DNA of 54,824 bases from Mycobacterium arosiense ATCC BAA-1401 = DSM 45069 (GTDB lineage: Bacteria > Actinomycetota > Actinomycetes > Mycobacteriales > Mycobacteriaceae), in assembly GCF_002086125.1 (NCBI RefSeq), contig NZ_MVHG01000028.1:1-54824 (forward strand). The letters are read 5' to 3'. This document shows, in pieces, positions 1 to 9,541 of this stretch. Every line of letters begins with the position of its first letter. Positions within the stretch are counted from its first letter, which is position 1. The notes below the pieces were generated by a model. That model did no database searches, was not told where the DNA came from, and was given only the letters and a program-made list of their open reading frames with translations. The position numbers and the translations under genes were made by a program.

Positions 1-178
1 ACGGCCCGAACGCCCCGGGCACGTCTCGCCAGGCGATCCCACACCGGTACCGATAAATAATGCCCTCGACCATCGAGCGGGCATCCTGAAAGGGCCTGCC
101 CCGCTTGCCTGTCCGAGTCGGAAGCAAATCTTCAATCAACGACCACTGAGCATCGGTGAGCAACTGAAACCGCGACAT
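1..178 (-). CDS. IS5-family transposase, N-terminal part (runs off the window)
   Basis: Reading the minus strand from the ATG at 178 gives 59 residues beginning MSRFQLLTDAQWSLIEDLLP and continuing with GRPFQDARSMVEGIIYRYRCGIAWRDVP. This is the N-terminal DUF4096 domain found at the start of IS5-group transposases, before the DDE catalytic domain. The catalytic part is beyond base 1, so it is not possible to say whether the gene is intact or is one of the two-frame IS427 type. It is too short to appear in a simple ORF scan because of the window edge. The family call is firm; the specific IS name is not determined. Confidence 0.85.
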   Translation of the reverse strand, partial: MSRFQLLTDAQWSLIEDLLPTRTGKRGRPFQDARSMVEGIIYRYRCGIAWRDVPGAFGP

Positions 179-225
179 GACTCAAGCCTCGGGCACAACA
201 TCCAAAATCTTTGCCAGACACGCCC
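1..225 (-). mobile_element. Right end of an IS5-family insertion sequence
   Basis: The first 178 bases encode the start of an IS4/IS5-type transposase. The following 47 bases up to phoT look like the terminal sequence of the element: read inward on the minus strand they begin GGGCGTGTCTGGCAAAGATT, a typical IS5-group end. The junction falls at a TA dinucleotide inside the phoT stop codon, and TA is the usual target of the IS1031/IS427 branch. The other end and the target duplication lie outside the window, so the exact boundary (about 225) is inferred. Confidence 0.75.
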
Positions 226-1001
226 TAGCCGAAGCGGCCGGAGATGTAGTCCTCGGTGGCCTTTTGGCTCGGGTTGGAAAAGATCTTCTCGGTGTCGTCG
301 ACTTCGATCAGCCGCCCAGGTTTTCCGACCGCCTCTAAGTTGAAGAACGCCGTGTAGTCGCTGACCCGCGCCGCCTGCTGCATGTTGTGGGTGACGATGA
401 CGATGGTGTAGTCCTGTTTCAATTCGCTGATCAGCTCTTCGATGGCCATCGTCGAGATGGGGTCCAGCGCCGAACACGGCTCGTCCATCAGCAGCACGTC
501 GGGCTGCACGGCGATGGCCCGCGCGATGCACAGGCGCTGCTGCTGGCCGCCGGACAGTCCGCCACCGGGCCTGTCCAACCGGTTCTTGACCTCATCCCAG
601 AGATTCGCCCCGCGTAGCGAATACTCGGCCGTCTCGTCGAGCACCTTGCGGTTGCGCACCCCCTGCAGCCTCAGGCCGGCGACCACGTTGTCGCGAATCG
701 ACATGGCGGGGAACGGGTTCGGCCGCTGGAACACCATCCCGATGGCCCGGCGCACGCCGACCGGGTCGACGCCGGCGCCGTAGATGTCTTCGTCGTCGAG
801 CAGCACGCTGCCCTCGACCCGGCCGCCGGGCACCACCTCGTGCATGCGGTTGAGGGTGCGCAACACCGTCGTCTTGCCGCACCCCGAGGGGCCGATGAAC
901 GCGGTCACGCTGCGGGGCAGAACCGACAGCGTCACATCCGAGACCGCGTGAAACGATCCGTAATAGATGTTGACGCCCTTGAGGTCCAACCGTTTGGCCA
1001 C
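225..1001 (-). CDS. phoT: Phosphate ABC transporter ATP-binding protein (PstB/PhoT)
   Basis: 258 residues. This is the ATPase that drives phosphate import through PstA/PstC at the inner membrane. Visible motifs are Walker A GPSGCGKT (37-44), Q-loop Q92, signature LSGGQ (149-153), Walker B LLMDEP (170-175, catalytic Glu174) and the H-loop His205. The GTG start at 1001 has AGGAG seven bases upstream. It is the last gene of pstS-pstC-pstA-phoT, 13 nt after pstA. The stop codon TAG coincides with the end of the IS5 element, but the protein ends in the usual ISGRFG, so the gene looks intact. Any gene normally downstream (phoY2 in M. tuberculosis) is displaced by at least the length of the element. 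Confidence 0.96.
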   Translation of the reverse strand: MAKRLDLKGVNIYYGSFHAVSDVTLSVLPRSVTAFIGPSGCGKTTVLRTLNRMHEVVPGGRVEGSVLLDDEDIYGAGVDPVGVRRAIGMVFQRPNPFPAMSIRDNVVAGLRLQGVRNRKVLDETAEYSLRGANLWDEVKNRLDRPGGGLSGGQQQRLCIARAIAVQPDVLLMDEPCSALDPISTMAIEELISELKQDYTIVIVTHNMQQAARVSDYTAFFNLEAVGKPGRLIEVDDTEKIFSNPSQKATEDYISGRFG

Positions 1002-1014
1002 TTAGTGCTCCTGC

Positions 1015-1929
1015 CTATGACTTCCTGGCGCTCAAAAATTTCGCTATCACTCGGGCCGCGATGTTGATGGTGGCGATCACCAGGATGAGGGTTAATGCGG
1101 CGCCCCACAACCGATCCGTGGGGATGGGGTTCAGGCCCGCACCCGCCGACGTCTGGTTGAACATCATGCCAGGCAGCGTCCCCATGAACCCGCCGAAAAT
1201 GTCGAAGTTCATCGACTGTGCGTACCCCACCAGGATCAGCAGCGGCGCCGTCTCGCCCATGACCCTGGCCATCGCCAGCAGTATCCCGGTGACGATGCCC
1301 GACAGCCCGGTGGGAATGACCACTCGGACAATGGTTTTCCACTTGGTGATGCCCAGCGCGTAACTGGCCTCGCGAAGATCCACCGGCACGATTCGCAGCA
1401 TCTCCTCGGTGGCGCGCACGATCACCGGGAGCATCAACAAGACCAGCGCCAGCGATACCGCGAACTCCGACCGCGACAGCCCCAGCGTCGCCACGCACAA
1501 CGCGTAGATGAACAGCGCCGCAACGATTGACGGCACACCGCTCAAGATGTCCACCATGAACGAGGCGGATCTGCCCAGTGGGGTCCCGCCGCCGTACTCG
1601 ACCAGATAAATCGCGACCATCAACCCGAGGGGGACGGAGATGACGGCGCATACCAATCCCTGCAGCACGGTGCCGACCAGCGCGTGGTAGGCGCCGCCAC
1701 CGGTCACGAATGCCGTCATCCCAGCTTGCGAGTGCGACCACCACGTGGTCGACGCGATGGCCGTGAACCCTTTGGCCACCACCGACCACAACACCATCAC
1801 CAGCGGGGTCACAGCCACCAGCAGCGACAGCGAAACCAGGAGCGTCGCAACGGAATTCGTGATACGGCGGCGCCGGCTGACCGGCGAGAAGGTCCGCGGC
1901 TTGAGGGGGCGGTCCAACATCGAGGTCAT
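1015..1929 (-). CDS. pstA: Phosphate ABC transporter permease PstA
   Basis: 304 residues with about six hydrophobic segments. It is one of the two membrane subunits of the high-affinity phosphate importer. The cytoplasmic coupling-loop region [20 protein letters not shown] (EAA-type motif) lies in the second half, followed by [11 protein letters not shown], typical of PstA. The ATG at 1929 overlaps the pstC stop by four bases (ATGA), so translation is probably coupled. A longer open frame upstream is only the antisense-free continuation of the pstC region in another frame and is not used. The function is assigned from family features and operon position. Confidence 0.95.
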   Translation of the reverse strand: MTSMLDRPLKPRTFSPVSRRRRITNSVATLLVSLSLLVAVTPLVMVLWSVVAKGFTAIASTTWWSHSQAGMTAFVTGGGAYHALVGTVLQGLVCAVISVPLGLMVAIYLVEYGGGTPLGRSASFMVDILSGVPSIVAALFIYALCVATLGLSRSEFAVSLALVLLMLPVIVRATEEMLRIVPVDLREASYALGITKWKTIVRVVIPTGLSGIVTGILLAMARVMGETAPLLILVGYAQSMNFDIFGGFMGTLPGMMFNQTSAGAGLNPIPTDRLWGAALTLILVIATINIAARVIAKFLSARKS

Positions 1930-2969
1930 TGCGCCCCCTTCCGCGCCGCCCCGGCGACGGCGCCGCGCGCCAGGGCGTCGACCACGAAGGTGAGCACGAA
2001 GAGCGTCAGCCCTGCGGCGATGTACGCGCCGGCCTTGTATCGGTCGTCGAATTCCGCCGCCGCGCCGGCGATCTTGGTCGCGAAGGTGGAGCCGCCATCG
2101 AACAGCGACCAGCCGAACGCCGACTGGGTGCCGCGCAGGATGATCAGCAGCGCCACCGTCTCGCCCAGCGCACGGCCCAGCCCCAGCATCGACCCGCTGA
2201 CATAGCCCGACCGCCCGAACGGCAGCGTGACCGTCTTGACCACTTCCCAACGGGTGGCACCGAGCGCCAGCGCGGCCTCGATCTGGTCTTGCGGCGTCTG
2301 GACGAACACCTCGCGCGTCACCGCGGTGATGATCGGCAAGATCATTACCGCCAGGACGATCCCGCCGGTGAAAATGGTGCCGCCGCCGGCGGGCGACGCG
2401 TTGCCGTTGGCGAACAGGAAAAACCAGCCCAGGGACCCATTGAGCCAGGTGGCGACGGGACGCAGCTGCGGCGCCAACACGTACAGACCCCACGCTCCGT
2501 AGATGATCGACGGCACCGCGGCCAGCAGGTCAACCGAGTAGGCCAGCGGCGCGGCGACCCGCCGCGGCGCGTACTGCGTGAGGAAGATGGCGACGCCCAA
2601 CGCGACCGGCATGGCCAGGATCAGCGCGAACAGCGACACGAACACCGTGACCTGCACCAAGCTGGCGATGCCGAAGTGCATCGCCGAGGTGTCCGTGGTG
2701 ACCCAGGTCCCGCCGTAGCTGAAGAAGTTCTCCCTGTTGCGGTGCAGCGCCGGTATCGCGCGCCCGAGCAGGAAGGCCGCAATCGCGGCGATGACCACGA
2801 TGATGAACACGCCCGACGACTGCGCCAGCCAGCGGAAGATCCGGTCCCCCATACGGGGCCGGCCGTCGCCCCAGGGACTGATGGGCGTCGCCCGCAACTC
2901 CGGAAACGGCGCGGCGACCACCGCACCCGAACCCGCGTCATTGGGATTTGCCCCTGAAAACCCCGTCAC
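1926..2969 (-). CDS. pstC: Phosphate ABC transporter permease PstC
   Basis: 347 residues. It is the partner permease of PstA, with a cytoplasmic N-terminal stretch of about 45 residues, then a first membrane span ([20 protein letters not shown]) and further spans. The loop [20 protein letters not shown] is the EAA motif that contacts the ATPase, and [16 protein letters not shown] follows as in PstC proteins. The start chosen is the GTG at 2969, 51 nt after the pstS stop; an ATG at about residue 40 (MGDRIF) would give a shorter product lacking the N-terminal stretch. It overlaps pstA by four bases. Confidence 0.94.
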   Translation of the reverse strand: MTGFSGANPNDAGSGAVVAAPFPELRATPISPWGDGRPRMGDRIFRWLAQSSGVFIIVVIAAIAAFLLGRAIPALHRNRENFFSYGGTWVTTDTSAMHFGIASLVQVTVFVSLFALILAMPVALGVAIFLTQYAPRRVAAPLAYSVDLLAAVPSIIYGAWGLYVLAPQLRPVATWLNGSLGWFFLFANGNASPAGGGTIFTGGIVLAVMILPIITAVTREVFVQTPQDQIEAALALGATRWEVVKTVTLPFGRSGYVSGSMLGLGRALGETVALLIILRGTQSAFGWSLFDGGSTFATKIAGAAAEFDDRYKAGAYIAAGLTLFVLTFVVDALARGAVAGAARKGAQ

Positions 2970-3020
2970 TGTGATCCCGTCACAGTCCTGTTATCGCTCC
3001 TTGAATGCCGATTCACTTGG

Positions 3021-4160
3021 CTACTGCATCGCATCGATCGCCGTAACCAGTCGCTCCCTGACTTTATCGGGCAGCGGCACGTACCCGGCCCTAGCCAGCT
3101 CGCCCTGCCCGCTACTGGCGGCTATGGCGAGGAACGATTTGATGGCCGCGGAGGTCTGGGCGTCGTAACCCTTCGAGCACACGATCTCGTAGGTGACCAG
3201 CAGCAAGGGATAGACGCCTGGCTCCTCGGAGCCGTACATCGCGTGGAGGTCGAGCACCAGGTCATCGCCCTCGGCCAAGAATTTCGCGGCTTTGACGGCG
3301 TTTCGTGCCGTGTCGTCGGTCAGCGGGATCACGCCGCCGCGGGTGGCGATTTTGGCGTAGGGCATGCGGGCCTGGTCGGCGAAGCCCTTCTCGACGTATC
3401 CGATAGAGCCCGGGGTGGCCCGCACCGCCTGGATGACGCCGGCCGACTTAGCGGCACCCTCTCCGACGCCGCCCTGAAATTCGGTGCCGACCCCTTTGGA
3501 CCAGCTCTGCGGCGCGGCCGCGGTCAGATACTTCTGCACGTTGTCGGTGGTTCCCGACGAGTCGATCCGGTAGATCGGGGTGATCTTGGTGTCGGGCAGT
3601 GCCGTGCCCGGGTTGAGGGCCAGCAGGATCGGGTCATTCCAGCTGGTGATCCTGCCGGTGAAAACCTTGGCCAGCGCGTCACTGTTGATCACCAGGCCCG
3701 GATTTCCGGGCAGGTTGTAGACGATCCCGATCGGACCGAAGACCAGCGGCAGATCCCACGCCGGATTCCCGTTGCAGCGTCGGGCGGCGGGGCCGATCTG
3801 GTCGGCGACCAAGGGCGAGTCCGCGCCAGCGAAATCGACGTGTCCGGCGATGAATTGCTCACGGCCGGCGCCCGACCCGGTTGGGTTATAGGACAGGGCC
3901 TTGCCCGGGCAGTACTGGCCCCACACTTGGTTGAAGACCGTGATCGCGTTCTCTTGGGCTGTCGAGCCTTCCGCCGTCAGCTTGTTCTTGCCCCCGCAGC
4001 CCGCCGTGCCGGTGACGCCGGGCACGCTGGGCGCGGTGGCCCCGGGACGGTTCTCGTCGCTACCGCAGGCGGTCAGCGCTCCGGCACCCAGCGCTGTCGC
4101 CAACGCCGCGGCGACCAGCGCCCTGCCCTGCCTGTCGAGCCTCACCAATCTCGCTTTCAT
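3021..4160 (-). CDS. pstS: Phosphate-binding lipoprotein PstS
   Basis: 379 residues. It is the extracytoplasmic phosphate receptor of the Pst importer. A signal peptide with a lipobox LTAC ends at Cys32, so the mature protein is lipid-anchored. Conserved phosphate-binding stretches are visible: AEGSTAQENA, GSGAGREQFI, FAGADSPL and DSSGTTDN. The ATG at 4160 is preferred over an open frame extending to 4253, because only it places the basic N-terminus and hydrophobic core directly before the lipobox. M. tuberculosis has several PstS paralogues elsewhere; this one heads a complete operon. The 150 bases upstream, up to mshD, should hold the promoter, but I could not recognise a RegX3-type box there. 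Confidence 0.95.
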   Translation of the reverse strand: MKARLVRLDRQGRALVAAALATALGAGALTACGSDENRPGATAPSVPGVTGTAGCGGKNKLTAEGSTAQENAITVFNQVWGQYCPGKALSYNPTGSGAGREQFIAGHVDFAGADSPLVADQIGPAARRCNGNPAWDLPLVFGPIGIVYNLPGNPGLVINSDALAKVFTGRITSWNDPILLALNPGTALPDTKITPIYRIDSSGTTDNVQKYLTAAAPQSWSKGVGTEFQGGVGEGAAKSAGVIQAVRATPGSIGYVEKGFADQARMPYAKIATRGGVIPLTDDTARNAVKAAKFLAEGDDLVLDLHAMYGSEEPGVYPLLLVTYEIVCSKGYDAQTSAAIKSFLAIAASSGQGELARAGYVPLPDKVRERLVTAIDAMQ

Positions 4161-4310
4161 GATGCGTTCCGGACGCCCGTGGGTGCCGCGGCCGTCTCTG
4201 ATGTGAGGTTGCCAAGCGACGGCGAAACTATGCGCCGACGCCGGCCATAGCAACGTCTGGGTAGCCAGGACCAGACTAGCGATTCGGGTCGCTGGCGCTG
4301 GTACCCGCGG

Positions 4311-6025
<1,715 letters not shown>

Positions 6026-6145
6026 CTAGCCCCTCCAGCTCGGGGGAACGGCATCTCCCAAATTCACGACGCCATTAAGCGTTAGTTACCAGGTCATCTA
6101 ACGATAACGTGTCACCTGTTTTTTTCGCGTGGTGGACGAGCCAGT

Positions 6146-7015
6146 GTGAGCCCCGCCACGACGGATCCGGCGGCGACCCGCGCCGCGACGCTGCGCCACA
6201 ATGTGCGGGTGCGCAAGGTGCTGTTTACCGTGACCGCGACGGCGATCCTGGTCGCGGTGATCGCCGTCAGCGCGATCGGCGTCGATTACGGGACCAGCAT
6301 CTATGCCGAGTACCGGCTGTCGTCCAGCGTCCGCAAAGCGGCCAACCTGGGCACCGACCCGTTCGTCGCGATCGTGGCGTTTCCCTTCCTTCCCCAGGCG
6401 ATGCGCGGCAGGTACAGCCAGGTGGAGATCAAGGCCAATGCCGTCGACCATGCGATGACCGGCAGGGCCACGCTGGAGGCCACGATGTACTCGGTGGACC
6501 TGGCGCAGGCCTCGTGGTTGATCGGCCCGGATGCCAAGCTCGCCGTGGGCAAGCTGGAGAGCCGCATCATCGTCGACTCGACGCACCTGGGCCGGTTCAT
6601 GGGCATCAGCGACCTGATGGTCGAGGCGCCGCCCAAGGAAACCAACACCTCCACCGGGGGCGTGACCGCATCGGGCATCTCGGACAGCCACGGCCTGGTT
6701 TTCACCGGGACACCCAAAGCGGCGGGCTTCGATCGCCGGGTCAGCGTCTCGGTCGACCTCTCCATCGCCCCGGACGACCCCGCGACGCTGGTCTTCACCC
6801 CGACCGGCGTGCTGACCGGATCGGACACCGCCAACCAGACCGTTCCAGCGGATAAGCAGGACGCAGTGCTGCATGCGTTCAGCGGCCGGCTGCCCGACCA
6901 GCGGCTGCCCTTCGGTGTCGCGCCGACCACCGAGGGGGCCCGAGGATCCGACGTCATTATCGAGGGCATCACCCGCGGAGTAATTGTGACCCTGCCGGCG
7001 TTCAAGCAGTCATGA
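6146..7015 (+). CDS. lmeA: Lipomannan elongation factor LmeA (DUF2993)
   Basis: 289 residues. The homologue in M. tuberculosis (Rv0817c) and M. smegmatis is LmeA, a periplasmic protein needed for mannan elongation and MptA stability. There is one N-terminal signal-anchor (VLFTVTATAILVAVIAVSAI, about residues 25-44), followed by a soluble DUF2993 domain, which binds phospholipid in studied homologues. The GTG at 6146 is chosen because it gives a short basic leader before the anchor. A run of seven T residues lies about 30 bases upstream. It is divergent from glnR, with about 120 bases between them for both promoters. Confidence 0.9.
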   Translation: MSPATTDPAATRAATLRHNVRVRKVLFTVTATAILVAVIAVSAIGVDYGTSIYAEYRLSSSVRKAANLGTDPFVAIVAFPFLPQAMRGRYSQVEIKANAVDHAMTGRATLEATMYSVDLAQASWLIGPDAKLAVGKLESRIIVDSTHLGRFMGISDLMVEAPPKETNTSTGGVTASGISDSHGLVFTGTPKAAGFDRRVSVSVDLSIAPDDPATLVFTPTGVLTGSDTANQTVPADKQDAVLHAFSGRLPDQRLPFGVAPTTEGARGSDVIIEGITRGVIVTLPAFKQS

Positions 7016-7029
7016 CCGACCACGACGCA

Positions 7030-7096
7030 GCGGGGATACCGCCCGCTTGCGGCGGACGAAACGATGAGGCGGGGGTACCTCCCGCTTTCGGGGGAG
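7030..7096 (+). repeat. Two imperfect copies of a GC-rich palindromic motif
   Basis: Copy 1 at about 7030-7056 (GCGGGGATACCGCCCGCTTG and following) and copy 2 at about 7068-7096 (GCGGGGGTACCTCCCGCTTT and following) share a GTACC/ATACC core flanked by G and C runs. Each can fold on itself. The pair lies between lmeA and the thioredoxin gene, and the G-run of copy 2 also serves as the ribosome-binding region of the latter. Similar GGGGGTACC motifs are, as I recall, scattered in intergenic DNA of slow-growing mycobacteria. Confidence 0.6.
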
Positions 7097-7106
7097 AGTG
7101 GGGCGG

Positions 7107-7526
7107 ATGACCACAGTCGTCGTGATCATCGCGGTGCTCGCGGCGGCCACCCTCGCCGGCTGGTTGCTGACCCGTCGCTCCGGAACCATCAGGGAAGTCG
7201 ACGCCGGGCCGGACGTGGACGCCGACGCCGACATCGCGGCGCTGGGGCTTTCTCGCAGTGGCCCCACGGTGGTGCATTTCAGCGCGCCGTGGTGCGGGCC
7301 GTGCGACCGGGTGCGCAGGGTCGTGGAGCAGGTCTGCGAGGACCTGGACGACGTGGCTCACGTCGAGATCGACCTGGATGCAAACCCCGACGCCGCGCGC
7401 CGGTACGCGGTCCTGTCCCTGCCCACGACGTTGATCTTCGACGGCGCCGGCCGGCAGCGGTATCGCACCTCCGGAGTGCCCAACGCGGCCGACCTGCGGT
7501 CCGCGCTGGAACCGCTGTTGGCTTGA
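7107..7526 (+). CDS. thiX: Membrane-anchored thioredoxin-like protein
   Basis: 139 residues. An N-terminal hydrophobic anchor (VVVIIAVLAAATLAGWLL) is followed by a thioredoxin fold with the active site WCGPC at 62-66 and a cis-proline region SLPTTLIFDGAG. It should act as a thiol-disulfide oxidoreductase, probably outside or at the membrane. The ATG at 7107 is chosen over a GTG three codons upstream because of spacing from the G-rich ribosome-binding region. It corresponds to Rv0816c, annotated thiX in M. tuberculosis. It lies directly before the cysteine-regulated sulfur operon, but has its own position upstream of that promoter. Confidence 0.88.
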   Translation: MTTVVVIIAVLAAATLAGWLLTRRSGTIREVDAGPDVDADADIAALGLSRSGPTVVHFSAPWCGPCDRVRRVVEQVCEDLDDVAHVEIDLDANPDAARRYAVLSLPTTLIFDGAGRQRYRTSGVPNAADLRSALEPLLA

Positions 7527-7542
7527 CCGCGGTGTCATTGGG

Positions 7543-7548
7543 TAAGCT
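7543..7548 (+). promoter_or_regulatory. -10 element of a leaderless promoter for the poly-Cys leader
   Basis: TAAGCT fits the mycobacterial -10 pattern TANNNT. It is followed by exactly seven bases and then the GTG of the leader ORF at 7556, the spacing expected if transcription starts on the G of the start codon. Confidence 0.7.
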
Positions 7549-7555
7549 GACCGAC

Positions 7556-7645
7556 GTGTCAGCCCGCCCCGAGCCCATGCTCATCCAGCGTCGCGCAGTT
7601 GAACTGTGCCGCACGCCGGGCTGTTGTTGTTGCTGTTGCTGCTGA
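7556..7645 (+). CDS. Poly-cysteine leader peptide (29 aa), cysteine-responsive attenuator
   Basis: The ORF runs from a leaderless GTG to TGA and ends in seven consecutive cysteine codons (TGT TGT TGT TGC TGT TGC TGC) immediately before the stop; an eighth Cys is at position 18. Poly-cysteine leaderless ORFs upstream of sulfur genes have been described in mycobacteria as attenuators: when charged tRNA-Cys is scarce, ribosomes stall in the Cys run and the downstream operon is expressed. The operon here (DUF4395 gene, cysA2, sseC) fits. The Cys run can pair with the start of the downstream gene: TGTTGCTGCT (7634-7643) is complementary to AGCAGCAACA (7753-7762). Confidence 0.88.
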   Translation: MSARPEPMLIQRRAVELCRTPGCCCCCCC

Positions 7646-7762
7646 GTAGCCGCGTTTTCGCGTAGCACTCGGAGCGGCCCCGGATCCAAACCGCGGCACG
7701 TCTCCATGCATTTCCGTCAGCAATAGGGGTATCGAGGAGCAGCACCTTGCCGAGCAGCAACA
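7634..7762 (+). promoter_or_regulatory. Attenuator region between leader peptide and DUF4395 gene
   Basis: Ten bases of the Cys-codon run (7634-7643) are perfectly complementary to 7753-7762, just inside the DUF4395 coding start. Such a pairing would bring the ribosome-binding site GAGGAG (7734-7739) and the TTG start (7747) into a closed loop. A smaller local hairpin CGCG-TTTT-CGCG follows the leader stop at about 7651-7662. A ribosome stalled in the Cys run would disrupt the long pairing. The pairing is seen by eye; its regulatory role is inferred. Confidence 0.6.
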
Positions 7763-8217
7763 CCACCGCGCAGCGTGACCTGGTCGACGTGCGCGGCCCA
7801 CGATTCGCCGCATGGGTCACCACCACAGTCCTAATGCTGGCGCTCGTCGTCTCGGCGGCCAGTGCGCCGGCCGCGGCGGTGATCCTGGCCGCTCAGGCCG
7901 TCATCTTCGCCGTCGGCGCGGTCGGCGGGCCGCGCAAGCATCCGTATGGCCGGATCTTTGCCGCCGTCGTCGCGCCGCGCCTGGGCCCGGTGCAGGAGCG
8001 CGAACCGACCCCACCGCTGAAGTTCGCCCAACTCGTCGGCCTGATCTTCGCCGCGCTGGGAGCCGGCGCGTTCGCCACCGGCGCCGTCCCGGTCGCCGTC
8101 GTGGCCACCGCGGCCGCTCTGGCCGCCGCGTTCCTCAACGCGGCCTTCGGCATCTGCCTGGGCTGCCAGCTCTACCCGCTGGTCGCCCGCTTCCGACCCC
8201 CCGCGCGTTCCACCTGA
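7747..8217 (+). CDS. DUF4395 membrane protein of the sulfur operon
   Basis: 156 residues, with about four hydrophobic segments and a C-terminal FGICLGCQLYPLVARF motif whose paired cysteines typify DUF4395 proteins. Members are commonly encoded next to thiosulfate sulfurtransferases, so a role in handling a sulfur compound at the membrane is likely but unproven. The start is a TTG at 7747, with GAGGAG seven bases before it. It is the first gene after the poly-Cys leader and precedes cysA2 by 36 bases, so it should share cysteine-responsive control. I recall no equivalent directly annotated in this position in M. tuberculosis. Confidence 0.85.
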   Translation: MPSSNTTAQRDLVDVRGPRFAAWVTTTVLMLALVVSAASAPAAAVILAAQAVIFAVGAVGGPRKHPYGRIFAAVVAPRLGPVQEREPTPPLKFAQLVGLIFAALGAGAFATGAVPVAVVATAAALAAAFLNAAFGICLGCQLYPLVARFRPPARST

Positions 8218-8253
8218 CCTGCTGTAACAAAAGCGATTGAAAGGATCCACTCC

Positions 8254-9087
8254 ATGGCACGCTCCGACGTCCTGGTCTCCACCGACTGGGCCGAGAGCAA
8301 TCTCGAGGCCCCAGGCGTCGTCTTCGTCGAGGTCGACGAAGACACCAGCGCTTACGACGCCGGCCACATCCCCGGCGCGATCAAGCTGGATTGGCGCTCC
8401 GATTTGCAGGACCCGGTCAAACGCGACTTCGTCGACGCCCAGCAGTTCTCCAAACTGCTCAGCGAGCGGGGCATCTCCAACGACGACACCGTGATCCTTT
8501 ACGGCGGCAACAACAACTGGTTCGCCGCCTACGCCTACTGGTACTTCAAGCTGTACGGCCACGAAGACGTCAAGCTGCTCGACGGCGGCCGCAAGAAGTG
8601 GGAACTCGACGGTCGCACGCTGACCAACGAACCGGTCAGCAGGGCGGCGACCTCGTACACCGCCGCCGGGCCCGACAACAGCATCCGGGCGTTCCGCGAC
8701 GACGTCATCGCGGCCATCAACGTCAAAAACCTGGTCGACGTGCGCTCCCCCGACGAGTTCTCCGGCAAGATCCTGGCGCCCGCGCACCTGCCGCAGGAGC
8801 AAAGCCAGCGGCCCGGCCACATTCCCGGCGCCATCAACGTGCCGTGGAGCAAGGCGGCGAACGAGGACGGCACCTTCAAGTCCGACGAGGAGCTGGCGAA
8901 GCTCTACGCCGACGCCGGCCTGGACGGCGACAAAGAAACGATCGCCTACTGCCGCATCGGCGAGCGATCGTCGCACACCTGGTTCGTTCTTTATGAATTG
9001 CTCGGGCATCGGAATGTGAAGAACTACGACGGCAGTTGGACGGAATACGGCTCCCTGGTGGGCGCCCCGATCGAGTTGGGAAGCTGA
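8254..9087 (+). CDS. cysA2: Thiosulfate sulfurtransferase (rhodanese) CysA2-type
   Basis: 277 residues with two rhodanese domains. It transfers sulfane sulfur from thiosulfate to an acceptor such as cyanide or a thiol. The N-terminal domain is inactive-type, while the C-terminal domain carries the active loop CRIGERS with catalytic Cys233. Family hallmarks YDAGHIPGA (34-42) and RPGHIPGAINVPWS (186-199) are present. The ATG at 8254 has GAAAGGA upstream. M. tuberculosis carries two near-identical copies (cysA2, cysA3) with sseC partners; this is the one in the Rv0815c position. The sseC gene starts one base after its stop. Confidence 0.94.
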   Translation: MARSDVLVSTDWAESNLEAPGVVFVEVDEDTSAYDAGHIPGAIKLDWRSDLQDPVKRDFVDAQQFSKLLSERGISNDDTVILYGGNNNWFAAYAYWYFKLYGHEDVKLLDGGRKKWELDGRTLTNEPVSRAATSYTAAGPDNSIRAFRDDVIAAINVKNLVDVRSPDEFSGKILAPAHLPQEQSQRPGHIPGAINVPWSKAANEDGTFKSDEELAKLYADAGLDGDKETIAYCRIGERSSHTWFVLYELLGHRNVKNYDGSWTEYGSLVGAPIELGS

Positions 9088-9088
9088 T

Positions 9089-9391
9089 ATGTGCTCTGCA
9101 CCGAAACAAGGACTGACGTTGCCCGCCAGCGTCGACCTGGAGAAGGAAACGGTGATCACCGGTCGCGTCGTGGACGGCGACGGTCAGGCAGTGGGTGGCG
9201 CGTTCGTCCGCCTGCTGGACTCCTCGGACGAGTTCACCGCCGAAGTGGTGGCGTCGGCCACCGGTGACTTTCGGTTCTTCGCCGCACCGGGATCCTGGAC
9301 CTTGCGCGCGCTGTCGAAGGCCGGCAACGGCGACGCCGTCGTGGCTCCGTCGGGTGCGGGCATCCACGAGGTCGACGTCAAGATCGCCTGA
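9089..9391 (+). CDS. sseC2: DUF1416 protein SseC
   Basis: 100 residues. It belongs to the DUF1416 family, an immunoglobulin-like or transthyretin-like beta fold with GRVVDGDGQAVGGAFVRLLD near residues 25-44, and is always found beside the CysA-type sulfurtransferase. Its molecular role is not established; it is assumed to take part in sulfur transfer. A Cys at position 2 is noticeable. The start codon ATG lies one base after the cysA2 stop, so the genes are co-transcribed and probably coupled. Confidence 0.92.
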   Translation: MCSAPKQGLTLPASVDLEKETVITGRVVDGDGQAVGGAFVRLLDSSDEFTAEVVASATGDFRFFAAPGSWTLRALSKAGNGDAVVAPSGAGIHEVDVKIA

Positions 9392-9429
9392 CTCGCCAGC
9401 CGCCCCCGACGGGGTCGCCGCGCGACGAA

Positions 9430-9435
9430 TAGACT
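9430..9435 (+). promoter_or_regulatory. -10 element of a leaderless promoter for the 32-codon ORF
   Basis: TAGACT matches TANNNT and is followed by seven bases and then the GTG at 9443, the spacing of a leaderless start. Confidence 0.6.
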
Positions 9436-9442
9436 TGTCCGC

Positions 9443-9541
9443 GTGGTGCTGTTCTTCGAGATCATGCTGGTGGTGGCGGTCGTGGTGATTTCATGGTTCG
9501 CCCTGTACACCCTCTACCGGCTCATCACTGACGAGTCGTGA
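9443..9541 (+). CDS. Small membrane protein (32 aa), leaderless and coupled to the nitrobindin gene
   Basis: The ORF runs from the leaderless GTG at 9443 to TGA at 9539-9541 and encodes a single hydrophobic helix ([20 protein letters not shown]) followed by [12 protein letters not shown]. It is too short for standard gene callers. Support comes from the -10 box at correct spacing and from its stop overlapping the next start (GTGA at 9538-9541), an arrangement that makes sense only if it is translated. It may simply couple translation, or anchor a partner. I do not recognise the family. Conservation across mycobacteria would be the test. Confidence 0.6.
   Translation: MVLFFEIMLVVAVVVISWFALYTLYRLITDES

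Noticed and set aside
4161..4310. RegX3 (Pho) box before pstS
   Set aside because: No GTTCACC-type direct repeat was found by eye, though regulation by phosphate is expected.
6026..6145. GlnR binding box in the glnR-lmeA intergenic region
   Set aside because: Several AC dinucleotides occur at 11-base spacing, but the usual nine-base spacing of GlnR boxes is not met.
7064..7645. A 193-codon frame ending in poly-Cys
   Set aside because: Most of it overlaps thiX in another frame; only the last 29 codons, from the leaderless GTG at 7556, make sense as the leader peptide.
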